DNA of 32,025 nucleotides from an uncultured Lachnospiraceae bacterium (lineage in GTDB: Bacteria > Bacillota > Clostridia > Lachnospirales > Lachnospiraceae): positions 1 through 32,025 of the forward strand of contig CAJTXH010000016.1 of NCBI GenBank assembly GCA_910580005.1, in the 5' to 3' direction. The position numbers and the translations under genes were made by a program. The notes under the pieces were generated by a model that saw only the letters and a program-made list of their open reading frames with translations, ran no database searches and was not told the origin of the DNA. How positions within the stretch are numbered: position 1 is the stretch's first letter; each line of letters opens with the position of its first letter. Of the stretch, positions 15,575-22,983 are shown piece by piece.

Positions 15575-16681
15575 ATGGATAAATGCTTCCAGTTGTAATT
15601 TGACATAGCCAGCCCAGAAAGGATTTCCAGTATCTGCTGTCCCGCCAGGCAGTGCATAGAAACATATTTTGTCATGGCATGTAATATAAAACTGTGTATT
15701 ATAATAGTTTTCTGGCTGGAATAATGTTAAAGAAGGAACAAACAGCCCCTCTTTTGTCCCATAGCATATGGAAGCGGCTTTTCTGCCTGTTGCTTTGCCA
15801 TTTTCATAAAAATACTTTAAATTGCCATAAAACAAAGGAGCTGATAATACAGCAGCCTCTTTCCCTGCTTCCAGGTACATATCCTGTACATGGATAGTTT
15901 TTTCTTTACTGGAAGGAAACGGTATTGTTATACAGGTCTTTTTAGGGATTTGTATTCCATGTCTGAATGATATATTAATATAATTGCCCTTTCCAGGCGT
16001 GATATCTGTCACAGTAATATTGTTTCCAGCAGAAAATAAATCCCGGTATGACAGTATGCTGCATACATCAAGCATATGCATTATATCATCATGGTTGTGA
16101 AGCAGCAGCAGTTTTTCAAGCCCTTGTGCTTTATCTGGTGAAACCAGTTTAAACTGCATATACTGGGAATATACAGATATAAGCTGCCCGCCGTCATACT
16201 GGTCTTTGCGCATTATACCAAGCCAGCGTTCAAGTGATGTCTGGGAAGCACTCTTTATTGAAAGAAGTTTTTTTAATGGGCGTACCAGTAAAAGCAAATC
16301 TATAGAATATATACTGTCTTTGTCATTTAGGACAGAAAGGCAGTGTCTGTCTGGCTTTATTCCATGTTTCCTGCATTTATCCAGTATATATGGTATATCA
16401 AAAGTCCTTCCGTTAAAATGGTATAAATATTTATACTTATCCAGTATTTCCAGGAATGACAAAAGAATGTCCGGCTCACTTTTATAATTGTCTGCAAAAA
16501 ACTGGCGGATATGCCATGAATTACATTTTATATCAAAAAACATTACCCCGGCCATATAAAGTGAAGAAGCCTTTGGTGAAAGCCCTGTTGTTTCTATATC
16601 AAAAAACAGTATCTCTTCTTTAGCCTGTGGAAATGTATAAATAAGCCCTGTTTGTTCTATAATGCTATCCTTAATTAACAT
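15560..16681 (-). CDS. Ribonuclease H-like 3'-5' exonuclease domain protein (YprB type)
   Basis: The protein has 373 residues, starting at the ATG at 16681-16679, which has AAAGGAGGGG just upstream; an in-frame ATG at 16729 lacks such a site. The N-terminal half has the DnaQ-like acidic motifs FFDIETTG (Asp28, Glu30), YHFNGRTFDIPYI and LLHNHDDIMHM, so a metal-dependent DEDD exonuclease acting on DNA or RNA is likely. The C-terminal 150 residues, rich in beta and aromatic segments, are not recognised. Bacillus YprB is the nearest named family I know. Its promoter shares a -35 box with the divergent cardiolipin synthase gene. Confidence 0.8.
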   Translation of the reverse strand: MLIKDSIIEQTGLIYTFPQAKEEILFFDIETTGLSPKASSLYMAGVMFFDIKCNSWHIRQFFADNYKSEPDILLSFLEILDKYKYLYHFNGRTFDIPYILDKCRKHGIKPDRHCLSVLNDKDSIYSIDLLLLVRPLKKLLSIKSASQTSLERWLGIMRKDQYDGGQLISVYSQYMQFKLVSPDKAQGLEKLLLLHNHDDIMHMLDVCSILSYRDLFSAGNNITVTDITPGKGNYINISFRHGIQIPKKTCITIPFPSSKEKTIHVQDMYLEAGKEAAVLSAPLFYGNLKYFYENGKATGRKAASICYGTKEGLFVPSLTLFQPENYYNTQFYITCHDKICFYALPGGTADTGNPFWAGYVKLQLEAFIHKKAK

Positions 16682-16771
16682 AAGCCCCTCCTTTGTAATT
16701 CCAGTTATTCCGTCTGGATAACCTGCCACTTTGCCAGAAGACAGCAGGTTTTACGTGTCCGTCCTGGCTTT

Positions 16772-16823
16772 AATATACTATAACTTATAAAAAGTTGCAA
16801 CATAATACATGATAAGTTATAAT
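16772..16823. promoter_or_regulatory. Divergent promoters sharing one palindromic -35 hexamer
   Basis: TTGCAA at 16795-16800 is its own reverse complement. Rightward it lies 17 bp from TATAAT (16818-16823), pointing at the cardiolipin synthase gene. Leftward it lies 17 bp from TATATT read on the minus strand (16777-16772), pointing at the exonuclease gene. A 10-bp perfect inverted repeat, TATAACTTAT (16779-16788) and ATAAGTTATA (16812-16821), adds to the symmetry. Confidence 0.7.
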
Positions 16824-16916
16824 TATATATAGCTGTGCTGTTTATGACAGGCAGGCATACAATGCAGTTTATTATGCTTTAAGATATTTTTATACACAAG
16901 AAAGGCAGGCTTATTA

Positions 16917-18575
16917 TTGGAAAAATTTTTTAACCAGGATGCAGCATATGAGAAGTGGGACAGAAAAAATAAAAACAGAGGAAGAGATAATTATTTTGAG
17001 GAAGAAGAAAATAAAAGTTATTTAAAGGGCCTTAAAGGCAGGGTACAGAATAACCTGAGCGGTTTTTTAAGGATAGCGCTTACTGCGTTTATGGTTCTTA
17101 TACAATGTTTATTTATAATTTTTCTTCCATTTATACTGCAGAGTTTAACAGTTTATTTTTACTTTATATGGGAGATTACATCTGTAATTGTTATTGTGGC
17201 ACTGGTAAACAGGAACCAGAGCCCATCATATAGGCTGGCATGGATATCTATAGTTATGCTGCTGCCATTAAGCGGTTTTATCATGTTTTACCTTTGGGGG
17301 CGGGACCGGAGCGGCAAACGCAAGCTTGACCAGCATATTTTGCACCAGATATCATATGGAAACCAGTTTTTAATCCAGGATGAAGATGTTTATATTAGTT
17401 TTATTTCAGATAACCCGGTATCTGGGCGCATGGTCAAATATATGGAAAATGAAGGTTTTCCGCTTACTGCCGGCAATGCAGTGGATTTTTACCCTATGGG
17501 TGAAGATGTGTTCGAAGAAATATTCAGGGATTTGGAAAATGCAGAGAAATTTATATTAATTGACTTTTTTATTGTTGCTGAGGGCGGAATATGGGATAAA
17601 ATGCATGAACTACTTAAGCGCAAGGTTGAAGAAGGCGTTGAGGTGAAGTTTTTGTACGATGATTTTGGTGCTGCAATACGGACACGCAAGTATTTTAAGC
17701 AGATTTTAGAGCATGAAGGCTTTGAAGTCAGAGTATTTAACCCTGTCCATAAGTATACAGGCGAGCTTTATATGAATTACCGTTCCCACCAGAAAATACT
17801 TGTAATTGATGGGGAAGTAGGGTATACAGGCGGTTTTAACCTTGCGGATGAATATGCAAACCTGGTTGAGCGGTTCGGGGTCTGGAAGGATACAGGCGTG
17901 CGTATATGTGGTGATGCAGTATGGGGTCTTACGGTGGTTTTCCTCCAGATGTGGGAAGCATCAGAAAAGACAGTCAGGCATATTGATTACCTCGCATATA
18001 AAGTTACATTTCCACGCAAGTGTGGCAATGTATTCTGCCAGGTTATCTCAGACGGGCCAGCCAATAACCCGGATAATCCTATAGAAAGCATATATAACCA
18101 GATGATTGTATATGCGGACAAATATCTTTATATAACTACGCCATACCTTATAATAGAAGATTATATGAAAACTTCGCTTATAGAAGCAGTAAAACGTGGT
18201 GTTGATGTAAGAATTATTACGCCTGGCATACCTGACAAGAAAAATGTCAAGCTGCTTACTAATTATAATTATGGGCTTCTTTTAAGGGAGGGTGTAAGGA
18301 TATATGAATATACACCTGGGTTTATCCATGCAAAGCAGGTGCTTACTGAAAATTCTGTTATAGTAGGCACTATAAACATGGACTACAGGAGCTTTTACCT
18401 GCACTACGAAAATGGTGTCTGGATGTCAGGAAAGGAAATACAGGAAGCTGTGAGAAATGATTTCTTCAGGACATTTGCAGAAAGCAGGGAAATAACATAT
18501 GAAGAATGGCTTGACCGCCCACGCAGATGGAAGTTTGTACAGCCATTATTAAATCTTTTTTCGACTCTTTTTTAG
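16917..18575 (+). CDS. cls: Cardiolipin synthase (phospholipase D family)
   Basis: The protein has 552 residues from TTG 16917, with AGGCAGG upstream. The N-terminal soluble stretch (1-45) is followed by two or three membrane spans (about 55-130, the last in LLPLSGFIMFYLW), then two phospholipase D domains. HKD motif 1 is HQKILVID (291-298). Motif 2 is HAKQVLTE (471-478), with Glu where the motif normally has Asp, followed by the usual GTINMDYRS. The enzyme condenses two phosphatidylglycerols into cardiolipin at the membrane. The Asp-to-Glu change in motif 2 is unusual but probably tolerated, because the His and Lys are kept. Confidence 0.9.
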   Translation: MEKFFNQDAAYEKWDRKNKNRGRDNYFEEEENKSYLKGLKGRVQNNLSGFLRIALTAFMVLIQCLFIIFLPFILQSLTVYFYFIWEITSVIVIVALVNRNQSPSYRLAWISIVMLLPLSGFIMFYLWGRDRSGKRKLDQHILHQISYGNQFLIQDEDVYISFISDNPVSGRMVKYMENEGFPLTAGNAVDFYPMGEDVFEEIFRDLENAEKFILIDFFIVAEGGIWDKMHELLKRKVEEGVEVKFLYDDFGAAIRTRKYFKQILEHEGFEVRVFNPVHKYTGELYMNYRSHQKILVIDGEVGYTGGFNLADEYANLVERFGVWKDTGVRICGDAVWGLTVVFLQMWEASEKTVRHIDYLAYKVTFPRKCGNVFCQVISDGPANNPDNPIESIYNQMIVYADKYLYITTPYLIIEDYMKTSLIEAVKRGVDVRIITPGIPDKKNVKLLTNYNYGLLLREGVRIYEYTPGFIHAKQVLTENSVIVGTINMDYRSFYLHYENGVWMSGKEIQEAVRNDFFRTFAESREITYEEWLDRPRRWKFVQPLLNLFSTLF

Positions 18576-18608
18576 CATAAACATATTTTTGGAAAGGAAT
18601 AAACTTGT

Positions 18609-18866
18609 ATGATGTACACAAATGTGTGTAAACACTGCCATAAAATATTTAAGTCTAAAATTAATACAATGTGTTGTAAAGAATGCAGGGACAAGGACTC
18701 AGACAAACTGGATGATATTGTACAGTATCTTAAACTATACCCTAACAGCAACGCACTGCAGATATCAGAGGAACTTGGAATACATCCATATGTTATAATA
18801 AAATATATGGAAGAGGGCTGGCTTGGTGAAGCACATGGAGAATTTTCAAAACTTCCTGATGAATGA
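18609..18866 (+). CDS. Small Zn-ribbon / helix-turn-helix protein (YvyF-like)
   Basis: The protein has 85 residues with GGAAAGGA before the ATG. An N-terminal zinc ribbon, CKHCHKIF...CCKEC (residues about 7-26), is followed by a winged-helix-like segment (NALQISEELGIHPYVIIKYMEEGWL). This resembles the small proteins found in flagellar operons as YvyF/TIGR03826, although no flagellar gene is in the window. It lies 47 bp before ruvA on the same strand. DNA binding is inferred; target unknown. Confidence 0.7.
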   Translation: MMYTNVCKHCHKIFKSKINTMCCKECRDKDSDKLDDIVQYLKLYPNSNALQISEELGIHPYVIIKYMEEGWLGEAHGEFSKLPDE

Positions 18867-18913
18867 ATGTTTCTTTAAACTGGCAGCAATGCTATATATA
18901 ACAGGAGGGAAGT

Positions 18914-19522
18914 ATGTTTAATTATATTAAAGGGAAGCTGGCAGGCATTACTGGGAACAGCATCATTGTTGAAAATGGAGGCATAGGGTATGAAATATTT
19001 GTCCCTGCTGCTGGCACTGGCAATATGTGGCAGGCAGGGCAGGAAGTCAAGGTTTATACATACCTGCATGTAAGGGAAGACCTGGTACAGCTTTTTGGGT
19101 TTATGGACAAAGACGGGCTGGATATGTTTAAAATGCTTATTACTGTAAGCGGGATAGGGCCTAAGGGTGCGCTTGGCCTGCTTGGTGCAATGGACGCAGA
19201 CAGCCTAAGGTTTGCGGTTCTTGCAGATGATGCAAAGGCAATAGCCAAAGCACCAGGAATAGGGATTAAGACTGCCGGCAGGCTTATACTTGAACTTAAG
19301 GATAAACTTAAGATTAAAGAAGTAACAGAGGCAGCGCTTACACATGGTGAGGAAAAGGCAGCATCTAGGGATAGTAACATGCAGATGGTTTCTGATGCTG
19401 CTGAGGCACTGGCAGCCCTTGGATATTCCCCTGCTGAGGCAATGAAAGCTGCCAGGGCAGTGGACAGCAGTACATATACAACTGTTGAGGAGCTTTTAAA
19501 ACTCAGCCTCAAAAATATGTAG
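18914..19522 (+). CDS. ruvA: Holliday junction branch migration protein RuvA
   Basis: The protein has 202 residues, normal for the family, with AGGAGGG before ATG 18914. The N-terminal OB-fold domain (MFNYIKGKLAGI, YLHVREDLVQLFGF), the two helix-hairpin-helix motifs (LITVSGIGPKGALGLL; IAKAPGIGIKTAGRLILEL) and the C-terminal domain III (AAEALAALGYSPAEAMKA) that contacts RuvB are all intact. Tetramers bind four-way junctions and load RuvB. The ruvB gene follows after 64 bp. ruvC is not in the window, as is common in Firmicutes, which use RecU or another resolvase. Confidence 0.97.
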   Translation: MFNYIKGKLAGITGNSIIVENGGIGYEIFVPAAGTGNMWQAGQEVKVYTYLHVREDLVQLFGFMDKDGLDMFKMLITVSGIGPKGALGLLGAMDADSLRFAVLADDAKAIAKAPGIGIKTAGRLILELKDKLKIKEVTEAALTHGEEKAASRDSNMQMVSDAAEALAALGYSPAEAMKAARAVDSSTYTTVEELLKLSLKNM

Positions 19523-19558
19523 TATAAACAGAAGACAGTATTTTTAATTATTATTTGT

Positions 19559-19573
19559 GCCGCTGGAAGCGGC
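19559..19573 (+). other. GC-rich hairpin ahead of ruvB
   Basis: GCCGCT and AGCGGC form a perfect 6-bp stem with a GGA loop, ending 13 bp before the ruvB ATG and next to its GGGGGA ribosome site. No T-run follows, so it may modulate ruvB translation relative to ruvA rather than terminate. Confidence 0.35.
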
Positions 19574-19586
19574 ATGGGGGATTTTT

Positions 19587-20591
19587 ATGGCTAAAAGGAC
19601 AATTACTACAGAGTTTACTACAGAAGATGCGGGAATTGAAGCAAGTTTAAGGCCTAAGTTCCTTAAAGATTATATAGGGCAGGAGAAAGTAAAGGGCAAA
19701 CTGGAAATATACATAGAGGCAGCAAAACAGAGAAATGACCCACTTGACCATGTGCTTTTATACGGGCCTCCAGGTCTTGGGAAAACTACACTTGCGGGTA
19801 TTGTTGCTAATGAGATGGGGGTTAATATCAAAGTTACAGCAGGACCTGCTATTGAAAAACCTGGTGAAATGGCTGCAATACTTAATAACCTCCAGGACGG
19901 CGATGTGCTTTTTGTGGATGAGATACACCGGCTGGACAGGCAGGTGGAAGAAGTCCTTTACCCTGCAATGGAGGATTATGTTATAGATGTAGTTATAGGC
20001 AAAGGGGTGTCTGCACGTTCAATACGGCTTGAACTGCCTAAATTTACGCTTATTGGCGCAACAACACGTGCAGGGATGCTTTCTGCACCTTTAAGGGACA
20101 GGTTCGGGGTTGTGGACAGGCTGGAATTTTATACTGAGGAAGAACTGGCAGAAATAATTAAAAGCTCAGCAGTAAAACTGGAGGTAAATATTGATGAGGA
20201 TGGCGCATCAGAGCTTGCAAGAAGGGCAAGGGGCACGCCAAGGCTTGCCAACCGCCTGCTTAAGCGTGTCAGGGATTTTGCACAGATAAAATATGATGGC
20301 AATATTACAAAAGAAGTGGCAGACTTTGCGCTTGACCTTTTGGAAGTTGATAAATCAGGGCTTGACAATACAGACAGGCTGGTATTAAAAACCCTGATAG
20401 AAAACTTTGGCGGCGGGCCTGCCGGGGTTGATGCGCTTGCGGTTTCAATAGGTGAAGATGCAGGGACGCTTGAAGATGTATATGAACCCTACCTTGTACA
20501 GAAAGGGTTTATATTAAGGACTTCAAGGGGGCGTGTGGCATCTGCGGCAGCGTACAGGCACTTTGGCATGGAAATGCCTAAAGAAATTTAA
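19587..20591 (+). CDS. ruvB: Holliday junction branch migration helicase RuvB
   Basis: The protein has 334 residues from ATG 19587 (MAKRTITTEF), chosen over an in-frame GTG at 19557 because of GGGGGA upstream and the normal family N-terminus. It has the AAA+ motifs Walker A GPPGLGKTT, Walker B VLFVDEIHRL, sensor and arginine-finger region TLIGATTRAG, and RGTPRLANRLLKR, then the C-terminal winged helix (YLVQKGFILRTSRGR). Hexamers pump DNA through RuvA-bound junctions. Its last 14 bp overlap the 3' end of the opposing glycosyltransferase gene. Confidence 0.97.
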   Translation: MAKRTITTEFTTEDAGIEASLRPKFLKDYIGQEKVKGKLEIYIEAAKQRNDPLDHVLLYGPPGLGKTTLAGIVANEMGVNIKVTAGPAIEKPGEMAAILNNLQDGDVLFVDEIHRLDRQVEEVLYPAMEDYVIDVVIGKGVSARSIRLELPKFTLIGATTRAGMLSAPLRDRFGVVDRLEFYTEEELAEIIKSSAVKLEVNIDEDGASELARRARGTPRLANRLLKRVRDFAQIKYDGNITKEVADFALDLLEVDKSGLDNTDRLVLKTLIENFGGGPAGVDALAVSIGEDAGTLEDVYEPYLVQKGFILRTSRGRVASAAAYRHFGMEMPKEI

Positions 20592-21762
20592 GCAGTTCAT
20601 TATGCAGTGTCCTGGCACGCTGCTTCCATGTATGGTTTTCTAATGCATATACAAATGCGTCCTGCTGCAGCATTTCCATATGGCTGTTATCACTTAAAAG
20701 GTTTTTTACAATAAACGGTAGCATTTCAAGCTGTTTCAGTCCATAGAATACTACATTTTTATTTGGTGACAGTATTTCATCAAGATATTTGCTGTGGTCA
20801 GTCAAACATACTGCACCATTAAGCATAGAATTAAATATGCGGTCATGTGCGCCGTCTTTAAACCATGGCATTACGTTAAGGGAAATTTTGCTTTGTGATA
20901 TAGCTTCCAGGCATTCTTTAGAAGTGGTATAAGGTGAATATGTAAGGTTTTCAGGATGCCGGCAGCACAGGCGTTCCCATCCCTTGCCAACACAGTGCAC
21001 TTTTAACCCGTTATCAATAAGCGTCTTAATAACGAGCCCCCTGAAATAAAATCTTATATACGTATCTATAAATATCATATTAGGGAGGACTTCACGCATC
21101 TGGTCTTTAGTTGCATCTGGGATTTCCCTGTATATATGGCGTTCAATAACTAAATCACATGGCTGGTCTGGATGTGATATAAGGTCATCTATTATCCCGT
21201 TATAAAAATCAGCATATTCTTCGCCATTACGCATAATATATTGGTCAAATTCTTCAGGAGGTGTGTAGTTTCCGGTAAAAATAATGTCATATGGGCGGCT
21301 GGCTATATCCTGGAAACTGCCATCAGGAAAAAGCGGTGTGCCTCCAAGCGGCAGGAACATAGAGCTTTTAATATCAGGATAATATTTTTTAAGATATTTG
21401 GCATGATACCTGTCTATTGATATACTGTAATATATATTAGGAATTATTTCAAATAGTTCCGGGTAATAGAACGGATGGTCTACAACTATATTTACACAAG
21501 GGATTTTCTTTTTGTCCCATATAGATATGCCCTGGACATCAAAAAGTGAAGTTTCATAATGTATGCCATCAAAGTTAAAGGTGACAAGGATTGTATCAAA
21601 AGAGTCTGCAAATTTATAAAGGGCTTCAGCACTTTCTTCTTCCGCTGTCTGGTCAAACAAAAAAGTTTTGTAGCCAAGTTCTTCAAATCCCTTTTTTAAC
21701 TGGCATGAAAAGTATTCAAGAGTTTCGGTACCACCAGCCATTAACACAATCTTATGCCTCAT
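20578..21762 (-). CDS. CgeB-like glycosyltransferase (family 1 fold)
   Basis: The protein has 394 residues with GGGAGGA upstream on the minus strand. It starts MRHKIVLMAGGTETLEYF. The N-terminal domain contains VTFNFDGIHY and the partner segment NIVVDHPFYYPE. The C-terminal Rossmann half has the nucleotide-sugar region SKISLNVMPWFKDGAHDRIFNSM, as in CgeB/DUF3880-type glycosyltransferases linked to spore coat or surface glycosylation. No membrane span is evident. The acceptor is unknown, and no polysaccharide cluster surrounds it. It converges on and overlaps ruvB by 14 bp without a terminator between them. Confidence 0.75.
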   Translation of the reverse strand: MRHKIVLMAGGTETLEYFSCQLKKGFEELGYKTFLFDQTAEEESAEALYKFADSFDTILVTFNFDGIHYETSLFDVQGISIWDKKKIPCVNIVVDHPFYYPELFEIIPNIYYSISIDRYHAKYLKKYYPDIKSSMFLPLGGTPLFPDGSFQDIASRPYDIIFTGNYTPPEEFDQYIMRNGEEYADFYNGIIDDLISHPDQPCDLVIERHIYREIPDATKDQMREVLPNMIFIDTYIRFYFRGLVIKTLIDNGLKVHCVGKGWERLCCRHPENLTYSPYTTSKECLEAISQSKISLNVMPWFKDGAHDRIFNSMLNGAVCLTDHSKYLDEILSPNKNVVFYGLKQLEMLPFIVKNLLSDNSHMEMLQQDAFVYALENHTWKQRARTLHNELLKFL

Positions 21763-21828
21763 AAAAATTTTTCCTCCCTGAAAATATAATTATGTCCAGC
21801 CTTTTATTAAAAGCAGGCACATAACCTT

Positions 21829-21837
21829 ATTATACCA
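21829..21837 (-). promoter_or_regulatory. Extended -10 promoter of the glycosyltransferase gene
   Basis: Read on the minus strand, TGGTATAAT spans 21837-21829, a perfect TATAAT with the TG extension, about 67 bp before the ATG at 21762. No good -35 hexamer is present, which the TG extension can compensate. Confidence 0.5.
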
Positions 21838-22044
21838 GAAAGTCCACAGGGGCGCTATATATATTTCCAGTTATTTTGTGTTTGCAAGCCCCTGTCGAAG
21901 TATGCGGAGAAACCGGCCGGTAAACGGAAGGAAGATATCTGTCGTAACAGTTCAGCCTTCAGTAGTAATTAAGCTGTGATATGGACTTATGCGCCTTAAT
22001 ATAGTACAATATTTGATAAATTTAGGGCAAATGCTGGGATTATA

Positions 22045-22053
22045 TGTTATAAT
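22045..22053 (+). promoter_or_regulatory. Extended -10 promoter of dapF-murE
   Basis: TGTTATAAT is a perfect TATAAT with TG extension, 55 bp before the dapF ATG. The -35 region (GGGCAA at 17 bp) is poor. Confidence 0.55.
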
Positions 22054-22108
22054 TAAAGAATAAAATATTAAAAAGCCTTATACAAAAGTTTTTGGAATGG
22101 AGGATTTT

Positions 22109-22963
22109 ATGAAGATTAAATTTACTAAGATGCATGGGTGTGGGAATGATTATGTATATGTAAACTGCATGGATGAGGTTTTAGATAATCCTTGTGAGGT
22201 ATCACGTTATATTAGTGACAGGCATTTTGGAATAGGTTCAGACGGGCTTATTCTAATCTGCCCGTCTGATGTTGCAGATTTTAAAATGGTAATGTATAAT
22301 GCTGATGGTTCAGAAGGAAAAATGTGCGGCAACGGTGTGCGTTGCATTGCCAAATATGTCTATGAAAAGGGGCTGGCAGTTAAAGATAAGATATTACTTG
22401 AAACAAAAAGTGGTATTAAGAAACTGGACTTAATAGTAGAAGATGGCAAAGCCAGGCTTGTAAAAGTAGATATGGGTGCACCTGTATTAAAACCATTAGA
22501 AATCCCTGTCCTTGCAGATGAAAGCATGGAAAGTTTCATAGACCAGCCAGTTAATGTGGATGGCACAGAATTCAGGGTTACATGTGTATCAATGGGAAAC
22601 CCCCATGCCGTTGTATTTGTAGATTATACAGACAGTTTTGAAACTATCAAATATGGTCCTTTGTTTGAGGAACATCCTCTGTTCCCTGACAGGATAAATA
22701 CAGAGTTTGTACAGGTAATTAGCAGAAATGAGATAAATATGCGTGTCTGGGAGCGTGGTTCTGGTGAAACGCTTGCATGTGGCACAGGGACTTGTGCGGC
22801 TGTTGTTGCATGTGTCCTTAATGGAAAGACAGATGATGAAGTAACAGTACACCTTTTAGGAGGGGATTTATTTATAAAATATGACAGGGAAAATAATACT
22901 GTATGGATGACAGGACCGGCAGAAACTGTATTTGAAGGAGAGATAGATATTGATTTAGATTAG
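22109..22963 (+). CDS. dapF: Diaminopimelate epimerase
   Basis: The protein has 284 residues from ATG 22109 (MKIKFTKMHGCGNDY), preferred over the in-frame ATG 22097 because GGAGG sits at 22099-22103 and family members begin this way. It converts LL- to meso-diaminopimelate for lysine and peptidoglycan synthesis. The two catalytic cysteines are present in MCGNGVRC and in LACGTGTCAAV, and the substrate-binding NADGSEGK and GNPHAV segments are intact. murE begins 20 bp downstream on the same strand; dapF supplies the residue that MurE adds. Confidence 0.96.
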   Translation: MKIKFTKMHGCGNDYVYVNCMDEVLDNPCEVSRYISDRHFGIGSDGLILICPSDVADFKMVMYNADGSEGKMCGNGVRCIAKYVYEKGLAVKDKILLETKSGIKKLDLIVEDGKARLVKVDMGAPVLKPLEIPVLADESMESFIDQPVNVDGTEFRVTCVSMGNPHAVVFVDYTDSFETIKYGPLFEEHPLFPDRINTEFVQVISRNEINMRVWERGSGETLACGTGTCAAVVACVLNGKTDDEVTVHLLGGDLFIKYDRENNTVWMTGPAETVFEGEIDIDLD

Positions 22964-22983
22964 TGAAAGAAAGGGGATTATCA

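Larger units (their letters stand above)
21763..22108. other. Divergent intergenic region with unexplained structured segment
   Basis: These 346 bp separate the divergent glycosyltransferase and dapF genes. Each side has its own extended -10 promoter. Between them lies DNA richer in GC than its surroundings, including a perfect 8-bp inverted repeat ACAGGGGC (21846-21853) and GCCCCTGT (21888-21895), the palindrome ACCGGCCGGT near 21930 and a small CTGT-CGTA-ACAG hairpin near 21950. I see no open frame of note and no riboswitch motif that I recognise. An unannotated small RNA or a remnant of a mobile element is possible. Confidence 0.35.

Noticed and set aside
21763..22108. Lysine riboswitch before dapF
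   Set aside because: No L-box motifs are visible, and the predicted promoter leaves a leader of only about 45 bp.
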